A stretch of 64,000 nucleotides of DNA from Cornus controversa. Taxonomy: Eukaryota; Streptophyta; Magnoliopsida; Cornales; Cornaceae. The position numbers and the translations under genes are program-made. Shown here piece by piece: positions 1 to 13,200 of the stretch (its first letter is position 1; each line of letters opens with the position of its first letter). The DNA is taken from NCBI GenBank assembly GCA_026545225.1, contig CM048846.1, positions 83,283,270-83,347,269 on the forward strand, read 5' to 3'. Under the pieces are notes generated by a model that ran no database searches, had not been told where the DNA came from, and was given only the letters and a program-made list of their open reading frames with translations.

Positions 1-1152
1 GAAATAATGATGCATACTTGTTAGGTCAATAGGAATTAGGTTGGGTAAACAAGAGTCTGTGAATTTTATTTTAGCTTTTGATTTTGGGTTCAAAATTTGG
101 TTGAAGTAGTTAGTGAAGTTATCTCTGTCCAAGGGCAAAACAGTATATTTAAAGTTTCAACAAGGGCACGAAGGTAAAGTGAACTCTCAAATTATGCACT
201 CACTAAAATTAAGGTTCATATGCATTCATTCAATATCATATTATCATTAAATATGCCAGGGTTTGAAATTCGCATGTTCTGATATTTAAAATTGTGTTTT
301 AGGATGCATAAAGCTGTTTTAGAAACTAAATTCCTAATTGAAGTAGGATATGGGGGTTCGATTGAATTAAGGATTGCTTGAAGCCCATTGGACTAGGTTC
401 AATTGATTGAACCTGACTTCGATCGCTCAAGCCATGCAAACAAAGACTTTCCAACTATTGGCACAGAAATTTATACACCAGCACACAAATATCCTGAAAT
501 TTTGTAATGTTTCAAATTTCAACTATTATGTCCTTTACGAAGAAAGGGCCTACTGTTGAGCAGATTCCCAATAACCTCACTCATGTGGTATTTGTTCTTC
601 TCAATACATATGTTTATTTCTTAGTTCTTTGTCCTAGAATGGCTCATTTAGGGGCGCAACCCTCTTAACCAGAAGGGATGACATTTATTACTATTTACTA
701 GATAACTTTGTTTTGTTGTCATTTTTCTTTTTTGAGGAGATTCCCCACTCATTTGAGGATCCTTTACTATGTCGTATGTGCTTACTTCAGATTTTTGGAC
801 AGTCAAAGCACTCTAGATGGCCACTTTATTTCATCACTATCTTCTTTTTCCCTTCAAGCTTTGTTCAGCATTGCCTGGTGGCCCTGGTGCAAGGCACTAG
901 AATTAAAAGCCTTGATTATTTGCTTGATTGCTTCAGACCCAGTGTGCTCATTGTCGAACATAGTAAATGTCTTAATTTTTTTTCCTGATAAGTTAAATGT
1001 TTTAAATTTAAATGTTCTTCTTTGTCCTATTGTTTCTAAATACATGTTTCTTTTATGTTGATGGTGGCATGCTTTATTAGCTTACATCCTCAAATTGAGG
1101 ACACTTATTAGCTCACATTTTCAAAGTCCCTCTTTTCATTAAACTATTGCAG
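1..1152. other. Intron of the PP2C gene (upstream part of gene outside window)
   Basis: This stretch precedes the first visible PP2C exon and ends in a pyrimidine-rich tract and AG acceptor at 1151-1152. It is AT-rich, and I see no conserved coding sequence; the short open frames at 708-1061 lack any family resemblance. It is read as intron because the next exon begins in mid-protein. Confidence 0.6.
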
Positions 1153-1266
1153 GAAGTCATAAGAATCAAGAATGAACACCCAGATGACAGCCATTGTATT
1201 GTCAATGATAGAGTGAAAGGTCGTCTTAAGGTTACCCGTGCATTTGGGGCTGGATTCCTCAAACAG
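1153..1266 (+). CDS. PLL1: PP2C exon (antepenultimate visible coding exon)
   Basis: 38 codons, phase 0 at both ends, flanked by TTGCAG at the acceptor and CAG/GTTTGT at the donor. It encodes [15 protein letters not shown]...[10 protein letters not shown], the PP2C motif region just before the substrate-proximal loop. Confidence 0.85.
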
Positions 1267-4200
1267 GTTTGTTGATTAATTTATATATGTTATTTGTATT
1301 AAGGACTTCCATTTGATTTTAAGGCTGCCTGATAAAAAATTTGAAAAAAATATTATGGTTTTCTGATAAAAGAATATGAAGTTGTTCACATGTCATGAAT
1401 TTACATTTGTTCATCCGACATTTGTATTTGCATTATAGTATGTTGTGCTGAGCTGTAACTTGTGTAAAAAGACAAACTTAAAATTAATTTCGTATCTGTA
1501 TAATAAAGAACTAATGCTTGGAGAAACTTAGAAAGAGATATATCAAGGTTAGAGATCAACGCCATGAAAATTTAAGTATGAACCAATTCTTTTTTTATAT
1601 TTAACATTTTAAATAGGTTGAGAAGAGTGTATTTAATAGAGTTTCTGTATCATAACGTGCTATCGGGACACTAATTCTTTGTTTCCTAGGAAAACAAAAG
1701 CTCCAACTATATTCCAATAATGCCAAAATGGAAATGTGCATGTCATATGTAATACATGTATATTGCAAATATCTGGTTGTGTATTGTTGATGCACTGAAA
1801 ATGAAATGCCTCTTTTATTTTGCATGTTGAGTCCAGATAACACTCCTAAAAGCTCTGCTACCAAATTTTATGTGGACAACACTGTAAAGCTGAAAATAGA
1901 GCAGCTTATGACTGATTTTATTGTGGGTTTAGATGATGGGAAGCTTGTGGATTTTGGGCTTTATTTCATGGAAGAAAAGTCGTAGGCTTTTATGGATGAG
2001 AAGGGCATGAAATCTGTAAGGTCTGAAGGGGGTCCTAGGCTGGAGGAAATCAGAGAAAGCTCTGCTGGAGTTTCTGGACAGTGGCTATTTAATTGTTGAA
2101 TGTTAGATTGGAGGTGAAAGGGTTCTTATATATATATATATATATATAAGTAAAATCTATGCTTTCTATATAAATGTCAATAAATTTTTTATCTTTTATA
2201 TGCATTTAAAAAAAAATTATATCATTAATATTATTAATAATAGCTATAAAGTTGTCTATTTTTAGTACACAAACTTTCTTAAAAAGGTGCCTATGTAGAA
2301 AAGACACAACTGCTTCTATTCAAGCTTATAAATACAAATGACTTCTCCATCCAAGTATACGTACAAATAATTGTTCTATTTGTTGTGAAACTCTTTTATT
2401 CTATCCTTGAACAAGTATTGTAATCTTTTAGAAACTCTCTCCTTTTTTATATCAAAATTATTAATAATACTCGTATCATTTTATAGTAATATTGTTAATA
2501 TTTAAATAAGAATTACACTTGATATCAAACTCTACTGATGAGCACAAAGTGTTTAATATGATATTGAGTTATAAATATATATAATATCATATTATTAAGA
2601 ATTAGTTTTAATTATGGTTGGGATAAACATGTGATTGGTTTTTGTACTTAAATTCAATAGACTAACACGATCATAATTGAGATCAAAATCTATTAGTAAC
2701 AGTGTAACACTATAACTAATATAAAGTTATATATATAATATATCATATTGATTTGTATGGACAATAACTTTGGGAAGGATTTTAACCATTGACAATTTGT
2801 GAAGGTGGGGTCGAATATATGTTAATTGGTGTTTATGTGTAAAAGGGATGAGGAGATGGTGGATCATCTTCTTTTGCATTGCCTTAGTGCAAGGGATGGT
2901 TGTGATTTGTTGTGTCATTTTTGGAATTCAGTGGGTCATGCTGAAGTCTTCGAGGAGCTTGATTGACACTAGGGACGGATGCCAAGTCAAGTCTCAGGTT
3001 AGGGATGCTTGGAGGACTGCTTCCCTTTGTCTTTGGTGGGCCCTTTGGAGAGAGAGGAATAGGATATCCTTTGATGGGGTGGCATCTCCTTGGGGTGTAT
3101 TTAGATATTAAGTGCGTAGTTCTCTATTCTTTTGGGTTCAGGTCTCTAATTGTAAATCAATGGATTCTCTTTTGTATTTTATGAAATTTCTTTAAAATAA
3201 ATAGAAACATGTATATATAGGCGGCTGGACTTTTCCTACTCTTTTATGGACTTTTGAAAATTAAATACTTCAAAGACTTCTACTTATCAAAAAAATACTT
3301 AAAGACTTTGACTTACCAAGCCTTCGTACCAACTATAGACCATATAAACACAAATTGACATGAAAATTACATGCTTAAGGCTTTGCCTCTCTACATCCAT
3401 GTCCAGCAAATCAGGAAATTATGGAAGTACTTTTTGATTAACTTGTTAAAACAGAAATAAAACTAAATTAGAAGCTATTTAATGTAAAGAAAGCATAGAA
3501 ATGAGACTCAATATGACTCAAGACTAAATTATGCGAGGGTCTCAAGTGGGCTCGTCTCAAAAGCCAACCAGTTTCCAAATTTCTCTCTTCTTTAAATTAG
3601 CCTTTTTCTTGAACTTCTTGTGGCCTACATCAGAAGTACTTCAGCACATGCAAGCATGATCCACCTGCATAACGGACTTTTGATTGATAAAGCTTTCCAT
3701 ATTTATTTATTTTGAATTGTTTGTCAACTATGGACAAGCCCAAACAATTGGAATAAAGTTTCTTTCAGTTCTAAAGTATTTCCTTGAGTAATTGTAAAGA
3801 ATGTCAATTTTACTTTTATCAACAGTAGAAGAATTAAATGATTTTAATACGCATGTGGATGCAGCCCAAGTTGAACGATGCGCTATTGGAAATGTTTCGG
3901 AATGAGTATATTGGCACTGCACCATACATATCTTGTTTGCCTTCTCTTCGTCACCATAAACTCTGTCCAAGAGATCAGTTTTTAGTTCTCTCATCTGATG
4001 GCTTGTATCAGTACTTGAGCAATCAAGAAGTTGTTTCTAATGTTGAGAGTTTCATGGAGAAGTTTCCAGATGGAGACCCTGCACAACACCTGATAGAGGA
4101 ACTTCTTTTTCGTGCAGCCAAGAAAGCTGGTAATTTCCTCATCTTGCAATTCATTTTTTATGTTTATACCCATTAGTTGTATGGTATGCCTATATCTATA

Positions 4201-7200
4201 AGCTTGTACACATATATAGAGAGTCATGGAATTGAGCCTGGAATTAATATTTGCAACATTTGCATAATGCACACATGATCATTTTTTTTTTGATAAATAA
4301 AATTTTTTTATTAAAAGGCGCTCAAGCGGGGAGTGCTCCCGAGAAGATACAAAAAGCCGAACACGGCCAACTATATGCTTAAGCTATCAATGAAGTCCGC
4401 AACTTCACCACCCGATGTACAATTTTTCCCGTTTACCCAAAAACATAAAGAACTCAATATATTGTATTTGAGAGACCAAATAGGAATTTCACATCCTTGA
4501 AGCGCCTCATATTCCTTTCATGCCACAAACCCCACCATAAACCAAGGGGAGTGGCCCTCCAAGCTTCTCTGGCTCGGCTATCCACTGTACACCCTCTCCA
4601 AGCCTCGATCATATCCGTCGTGAAACTGGGAAACACCCAGACCATACCAAACGCAGCCAAGAACATATACCAAACATCCCTCGCCATTGGACAATGTAGA
4701 AGAAGATGATTCACCGTTTCCTCCGACCTTTTGCATATGCAACACCAATTCACCGTAATTCGACCTCTTCTCCTTAGGTTATCTATAGTAAGAATCTTGC
4801 CTAAGACGACTGTCCAAGTAAAGAAGGCCACCTTCAGGGGGGCCTTTGTTTTCGAGATTGCCTTCCAAGGGTAGATGGGACTCATGTAATCCAAGAGATT
4901 TTTGTAAAAGGAACGAACGTCAAAGGTTCCCCTCCTGGAACCCATCCATACCATCTCGTCAATCCCCTCCCCCTCAACCACCTGACTGTACAATAGGGCT
5001 AAAAACTCTGCTACTCCTGTAAGCTCCCAGTCATGGAATGCCTTACGAAAGCGCACATCCCAAGTTAATCTTCCGCTATCAAGCTGATAGCAGTCGGCAA
5101 CCAAGACTTGCTTGTTCGTAGCAATCATGAATAGTCTAGGAAATTTACGGGCCAAAGATATTTCCCCACACCAAATTTTCTCCTAGAAACTGATATGTCT
5201 CCTATTCCTCTCTTTAAAACGAATGTGTTTGGAAAACTCATCCCAACCTTTTCGAATGCATTTCCAGACCCCTATCCCCATAGGGAGGTTCATCTTTGTA
5301 GACCACCAACTGCCAACTCCTTCCCCATTTCGACTAGCAACAACCCCCCTCCATAATCTAGATCTCTCACCTCCAAAACGCCAAAGCCATTTAGCTAACA
5401 ACACCTTTTTGAACAATTCTAACCTCTTTATTCCCAATTCCCCTTTCTGAATCGGGTAACACACCTTCCTCCAGCTCACCAGGTGAAATTTGAACTCATC
5501 TCCTAAACCACCCCACCAAAACTTACTTTGAATCCTCTCTAACCTCCTGACTACTGACATCGGCATCGAAAATAAGGACATGTAATATGTTGGAAGATTC
5601 GAAAGGGTGCTCTTCATGAGGGTGATGCGCCCCCCTTTCGACAGATATTGCTTCTTCCAACCAGCAAGCCTCCTCTCAAACCACTCTATAATTGTATCCC
5701 AAATTGAAACCATCCTTGACGAAGCTCCGAACGGCATCCCCAAATAAGAGGTCGGAAAAGACCGAACTCCGCAACCAAGGATATCAGCAACTCATGAATT
5801 TCCTCTACTGCCCCAACTCGCTCTTCTCGATATTAATTTATAGGTTAGACACTTCCTGAAAGTAAATCAAAATGTATTTCAAATGCCTCAACTAATCCTC
5901 CCTCGCATCACAAAAGACAATGGTATCATCTGCATATAAAAGATGTGACACCACTAAATGATTAGGTTCTCTCCCTACTAAGAATCCTCTCATAATCCCT
6001 AGATCCTTCGCCCTCTTCATCATCTTACTGAATGCTTCCATAACGATGATAAAGGGGAAGAAGAGGGTGGATCACCCTGCCTCAGGCCTCGAGAACTGGG
6101 AAAGAAACCAACTGGGGATCCTTCACCAAAATTGAGAACTAAACTGTCGAGATGCAATGGTGGATCCATCTTCTCCATCTAGGCCCAAACCCCATCCTTT
6201 CTAACATATACAGCAAGAAATCCTATCTCATATGATCGTATGCCTTTTCAATATTCAACTTACAAACAATTCCAGGCATGTCGATTCTACTCCTTGCCTC
6301 CACAGACTCACTAGCAATCAAAACAGAATCCAGGATCTATCTGCCTCCCACAAAAGAATTATGAGTGTCTGAAATCACCGTATCCAAAACCCTCTTCAAC
6401 CGATTAGCTAGAATTTTGGCAAAAAGCTTGTAGATTGCTCCCACCAAGCTTATTGGCCTAAAATCCTTAGCATCAATAGCTCCTCCCTTTTTTGGGATAA
6501 GGGCGATAAAGGATGCATTAAGGCTCCTCTCAAAGTACCTTGTTGAGTGAAACTCGCTAAGGGCCTCCATCACTTCAATTTTAATCACTTCTCAGTTTTG
6601 ATGCATGAAAGCCATCAGGCTCAGGAGCTTTGTCCCCAGCACAACTCCTCAAAGGGCCTCTCCACCCAAACACTCTCCTCTTCTGAAATACTTGCGAACT
6701 CAAGACCACCAAGCAGAGGCCTGTGCCTAGTGGTTTCTGTATAAAGCTACTGATAATAAGTCACAATCCCTCTATAAATGTCTTTTGCTCTAGTTAGCAA
6801 ATTCCCATTAATACGGATCCTGCCTATATGATTCCCCTTCTGTAAGCATTCGCAAGTCTATGGAAGAATTTCGTATTCCGATCCCCTTCTTTCAACAACA
6901 GAGCTCTGGATTTCTGTCTCCAGGAAATTTCCTCCATCATCGCAATCTCTCCGAATTCACCTTTGCACTCCTCTCTCTTGTAGGCCTTTATGTCACTAAG
7001 GCCCCCTTCCCCCTCCTTACGATCAAGTTCTTATATTTCAGAGAGAGCTCTAGTTTTACGCCAATTCAAGTTACCGAAGACCTCCTTGTTCCACTTTTTA
7101 ATATCTTCCTTCAGCGACTTCAGTTTGTATGCCAAACGATAGCTTGGGTTACCCCTACAAGCGTAGCTAACCCACCAATTTTGAACTCTTTCCTTGAAGC

Positions 7201-10200
7201 CCTCCGTTTTAACCACATGTTCTCAAACCGGAAAGGAGACCGATAGAATGGGAATGTGATTCGACACCACTCTAGCCAAAGTTACTTGTGCCATATTCGA
7301 AAACTTCTCCAAATCACCGAAGATTAAAAATTTGTCCAGCTGAGAAAGTGTAGGATAATTTCTGCCACTAGACCCCAAGTATATTGAGCACCTTCCATCA
7401 GGAGGTCAAGGAGTTGCTGAACATCAATGAATTCAGAGAGCTCCAACATGGTTGGTGTCTTTCTCACACTGAAGATCTCTTACTGGGATTTCTTATCTCA
7501 TTAAAGTCTCCTCCCACGCACCACAGGCCCGACCACCTCAATCTGACAGACTCCAACTCCCCCCATAACCCTCTCCCCTTCACATCCCCAACCGGCCCAT
7601 ACACTCCGGAAAAAATCAAGCAGGACCCGTCCTCCTCCAAGGTAAATAAAATAGAGATAGAAGACCTCCTTTTCCACATGTCAATTTTTGTCACCCATCT
7701 CTTATCCCAATGAACCACAATTCCCCCCGACGTCCTCATTACTTCAATAGCGTCCCAATCAATGAATCTACCTCCCCAAAGACTCCTCATCAACCCATCT
7801 GACACATCTGCCACCTTAAATTCTTGCAAGCAAACAATGTGCGCCTCCCACCTACGAATCAAGGCCTTCACCACTATCCTTTTGTCCGGGTCATTCAACC
7901 CCCGGACATTCCACGACACTATTTTAAGCTTCATAGACACACCAATTCTCCCCCCCCCTCCTACCCCTGCTACTCCTCCCGTCATAATTCACACAGGAGA
8001 TCAAATTCCTAAGTTCACTTTCCCCCTTTCGAGACGAGCTCTTCTTGTAATTATTTTTATTCCATTTGTGCTCAAGAGAGTGTAACGTTTTTGGGTCCAG
8101 CCCATCTTCCCTAGAAAACGTGAGTCCCATCAGCCCTCCCATTTCCGCAACACTTCTCACAGTTCTGTCTCCATGTGATTCTGTCATAAACGGAATGAAA
8201 CTTTTGTCCTCCACCCTCACTCCCTTAACTGCTGCCAAGGGAATGTCAACCCCTGGCTCCTCATTGCACTCCCATACTGGCGGAGAAAGGAACAAAGATT
8301 CAAGAACAGACTCTGCTTTGACCTCCTCTTCTTCATTGTTACTATTCGAAAGATCCCTCCTTGTCCCTTCCGCATTTTTGCAGTAACCACAGCATTCCCA
8401 GTCATCTCCTTCCCCCAGCTGCTCGGACCTATCTGAGCTTGTTGCAAGTAAACTTTCAGTTCCAGCCACCTATGTAGCATAAGCTGAATCCTCATCCTTA
8501 CTCTTTCTCGAATTATCAATCCCTCTGTACAACCTCAACTCTTCCAGCAAAGCAGTTGCCATTTTTGTCCGCAAGCTCATCCTGACCCCCTTGCCAATAC
8601 ACAAAATCAATTCTTCCTTGTCCTTGCTGCCACATATATGGACCATAGTTGTTAAAGGCTTAAGGTGCACTAAGGCGCTAAGGCTTCTTGGAGCCTGAGG
8701 CAAGAGGCGCAAGGCGAGGCGCGGGCCTGACTAAAGTGAGACGCAAGTTGAATTTTTTATAAAAAATATAACATTTGTAATGAGTGAGTGAAATAATGTA
8801 GAACAACTACAACTGAGAGCAAATAAAAAGCATATTTATGGTAATTAACAACAAATGAAACACAAAAACAAATTCCGTAGTGAGTGAAATAGGTTCTGCA
8901 GGCTGCGCCTCGCGCCTCACGCCTCGCGCCTTAGTGCTTGAGGCGCACGCCTCTTTCAAAGCGCCTTAGCTGCACCTCGCGCGCCTTTGACAACTATGAT
9001 ATGGACATCCTCATCAACATTATTCATTTTAATTTAGGCCAACGTTCTACTATTTTCTGCAGTTTCTAGAATGACTGCGTCTCTCATATTTCGCCCACAC
9101 CCAAATTCCATACTTTTCGATGCACCCGTACCCACTAGAAAAGATGAGGAAGAAGGAAGGTCAGAATTGGAACAACTTGCCATAGAGTTTGCTGATATTC
9201 CGGTGAATGATTTCCTCTTCGTCTCCGACCTCGATCCTTTTTTCATAACCCCTTTTTGGGCCTTTATTTCCTTTCTAATCTTTGAGCCCAGATTAATTGT
9301 TTGGCCCAATTTTAATTGTGAGCCCATTGTCATGTCTAGGCCCGTTTGTTGGCCATGTGATTTTGAATTTGAAATTATGTTTGCTCGTTTGAATCCCAGA
9401 CCTTCTGTATGCCTGCCGTGCCTTATGAGCTGTAGCCCAACCAACCTTATCCTTATCCTCTGCAGCGACACGTTGCGGGTACTGAACCTTCCATCCATCA
9501 CTCGCCTTACGTGCGTGTCTTTCCAATCATCCCTGTCCTCTCTCTTCATCCTCCTTTTGCGCCGCAAACCTACTACTTGCTTTTCCGGTTGCCTCAGTAC
9601 GTCTTCGCCACCACTCATCCTCCGTGATAAGCCGGTTGATATCTCTCCCCACCAGCGATTCATGCCTTGGAACCAACTCTGGTGTGATCTGTTCCAAAAG
9701 GATCACTTTGTATGCCACCCGATCATTTTCAACCAATACAAACTATGGAATGGTACCACTGTCTTTAACTGTGACTATAATATTTTCCATATCAACCAAA
9801 TCGTTCGCCTTAACACTTCGAAAACCTCCACACAGATCTCCGACGGCAACGAAAAGCTTGTAGCACTAGAGATGTAATGGTAGACCATAAATCACGGTTC
9901 TTCTTTCCTTTCTCCTTTTCAGTAAGCTAGCACAACCCATCCTGTAGTACCATATGTCAAGAAGCAGCAAAACTTCACCCCATTGTCTCTTTCCCTCTTT
10001 CAGAATAATCTCAGCTTTCTTCTCCGACGGAAACCTGAAGAGCAAGAGGGAATCTGGCAGCGCTGTAATCTTCACGCCGCTAGCCACTTTCCAGTATCTC
10101 TTGGCCCACTCTTCAATCCTTTCTAAGCTTCCCACCTCTCTGTCAAACCTTCCAACCAAACAAGTATGAGGCATCACTCTCCTCTTCTCGGTATTCCTGT

Positions 10201-13200
10201 CAACCACTTGAAACACATGCCCTCTCTCTGTTGCCCCACCTTTACTTTGCCGGAGATGGACAGACTAGGAAGCCTCGCCAAGTCCAAAAAGGATCCCCTC
10301 TCTTTGATTGTCATCGCCATATCTGCGAATCACAGTGGTAAAACAGAGTATGAAAATTTATTTATGTCGGAGAAACAAAGGGAAGGCTTGCCTCTGAATG
10401 GTCACATGATCATTTTTTTTATTAGTGCGATGTGCACAATGTTGTCGAGAAGTGTGATGCGTGCATGATCATCATACTATCAATGTTGGGTATGCATATC
10501 ATTGAATAGATATTTTACATTTGAACCTGTTTGCGTTAACTTCCACATTGTGGTCATTTGTTGACAATTGTTTCTAAAATTCATCGTCTTCCTAGGGTTT
10601 TTTTTATAATAGTCTCAGAGATCTTTCTTGTTTGGTGAAATTGGTCTGTCTTCCATCTTGGAATGAATCTATTATTTTGTTTCCCCCCAACTGTGTCGAT
10701 CTTTCACTTGTTTTTTTAAGAGACTGATTGAAGGGTTTTCCCATTCATTTTTTATTTTATTTTTGGGCATGCATTCATTCTTTAAGGGACTGACTGCTCA
10801 AGTAGACATGCATTCATCATTTCAGATTTTCCACAATATGTCCTTATAAACTCAACTCAGCAAAGTCTTTTCCCATCCTTTTTACATAAAATTTGTGAAT
10901 TATCTTTCTTGAAAAATCTATGAGAGTTCATTTCTACACTCTTGTTCAGTTAGAGGGGAAGCACACTCCCTGCCGTTGCTTTCACTGTTTATAGTTGGTA
11001 ATTCAAAAATAGAAAGAATCTAAATAAAGGCGCCCAACGTGAAGGGGACCCCACTTAGAGAGAGGGGCAGACTATCCTCATTTACCTGTGATTCAAAGTG
11101 CACAAACTATACATTTTAGTAGAATTTCTAGTCTAAATTTTATGTCACTGACCTCAAATAGTTGGGAAATTTTTTTGTTGAGTTGAGTCTAAATTCAAAA
11201 GGGAGGGTTAGCATTCCTAGCACTAAATTCAATTTATACTGTGCTTGTGCTTTGATATGCCGTGGACACTAATCTGTCACATCTCTATCACAAATGATTT
11301 TGCAACTAATTGCATGACTTGTTTGGGCTAGGTTGATTTATAGGATTAGGCAGTGAATGTAATGGCCATTACTCAATTTCATTCCCACACGTTTGGTTTG
11401 GACATTCCAAAGTACTATTTCATCCCTCATATACGTTATTAGCGATTCCTCAGCTCAACTGAATGGAAGACTACCGAATTCCCGAAAAAAGAAAGCAAGT
11501 AGATTGACAATATTGCCCCCTACAACAAAAACAACAATCAAGCGTTTTTCCCAACTACTTGGGGTCGGGTTACATGAATCTTATGTTTCCATTCCGCTCT
11601 ATCTAAGACCATTGACTCAATCAAACCATCTGCTATTATATCATTCTTTACTAACTCTACCCAAGATAACTTTGGTTTTCCTCTTCTCCAAGTATTACCC
11701 TCAATGTGGACTGTCACTCTTCATAACCGGTGCATTTAAAGGTTTTCTTTGTACATGTCCAAAACATCTTAACCGATTTTCTCTCATTTTATTTCCAATT
11801 TGTGCTACTCCAACCATCTCCCAAATGTGATCATTTCTAATTCTCTCCTTTCTAGTTTATTGCACATCCATCTCAATATTTGCATTTTCGCCACACTCGC
11901 TTTATGCATATGTTGTTTCCTAGCTGCCTAACATTTTGTGCCATAAAGTATGGCTGGTCTTATAGCTGTTTGCGTTCGATAGAATTCCCTTTCAATCTTA
12001 AGGAGATACGCCTATCACACAATATACTAGATGCACTCTTTCATTTAACCCATTCTGCTTTGATTCTATGATTAACTTCATCTCCAATTTCTCCTTTATT
12101 ATGAATAATTGAACCTAAATAACAAAAATATTCACTTTTTTGTACCTCTTGATTCTCAATCCTCACTACATCCTCATTTATATTTCTAGATTTGCTTAAG
12201 TTACACTCCATTTATTTAGTTTTATTTCTACTTATCTTAAACCTTTTAAATTCTAAAGCCTCTCTCCAAACCTTCAGTTTGACATTAACTCCTCTAGTTT
12301 TCTTGACTAAAACAATATCATCGACAAATATCATACACACAACATTGCCCTCTGCAAAATAAAACAATAAAAACTAAATCATTCTTGTCGGAGCCCCTAA
12401 ACCCTTGTTCTCCAATCAAACCTAAGGCTGAGTCACATTATCTATTTTTTTATTTTTCATTCTTCTAAGAAAGAAGGTTCAGTTCTCCTTGAGTATTATG
12501 TGAAGCATATAAGCGTCACCTAAATATGACTTATTCATTAAACAAATCACCAATATATCCACCTGTAAAAGACTACAACCTATGCCAGATTAGTACAATC
12601 CATGTCCATTATATAAATCATTTAAATTATAATTTAAATATATGAATATAATATCAAACTCTAGGAACCATTGCTTGGTGCAATGCTAGAAGCTCAGGCC
12701 GACAAGCTCGTGGATATGAGTTTGAGTCTAAGAATGGCCATTATGTGCAAAATAATCTCAAAGGAGACCAGAATTGGATAATGGCCTTTACATATAATAG
12801 TAAAAACTAGTCATATTGATTTTTTTGTTACTCTAAAATGCATAAAGCATCATTAAGTTGGAAACTTGTAATAATATGTTGAATCAATTTATCGTTGTTA
12901 AAGTAAATAATTAAAGGAAATTAATTATTATAGGTACTATATATTTCAAAATGGATGATAATAATACATTGGGTACAGTGGGTAGCTTGTCCCCAACCTG
13001 TTTAACAGGAAGAATGGATGAGAGAATGCAACATGTTCATTTATCTAAATGGGTAACTTTTCCCCAACCCATTCTCTTCCAAGTTACATTCCTGTGAATC
13101 AAACATAACCTTAGTGAACCCACTGATACATTTTTGCTTCACCCTGTATGAAGCAATACAAAAGTATGCCTTGCTAGTTTGGCTATATCCATGGGGAGCA

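Larger units (their letters stand above)
4290..10402 (-). mobile_element. L1-clade LINE, near full length, inserted in the last PP2C intron
   Basis: A non-LTR retrotransposon on the minus strand, bounded by identical 18-bp TSDs. Reading from its 5' end (right) it shows a DUF4283-like ORF1, an AP-type endonuclease, a reverse transcriptase with YADD (5925-5936), and a zinc-binding C-terminal domain. Its 3' end is an A-rich TTATC-A(n) tail at the left. The reading frames are broken by several frameshifts and stops, and ORF1 is interrupted by a 355-bp MITE, so it is dead. It is opposite in strand to the PP2C gene, so its T-rich + strand reading does not offer a sense poly(A) signal to the host gene. 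Confidence 0.9.

Noticed and set aside
8066-10468. Long + strand frames (e.g. 9071-9877) over the LINE
   Set aside because: They are antisense to LINE ORF1, whose DUF4283 text reads on the minus strand.
12685-12790. Possible tRNA-derived SINE
   Set aside because: Weak A/B-box-like words only; no A-tail, TSD or cloverleaf could be established.
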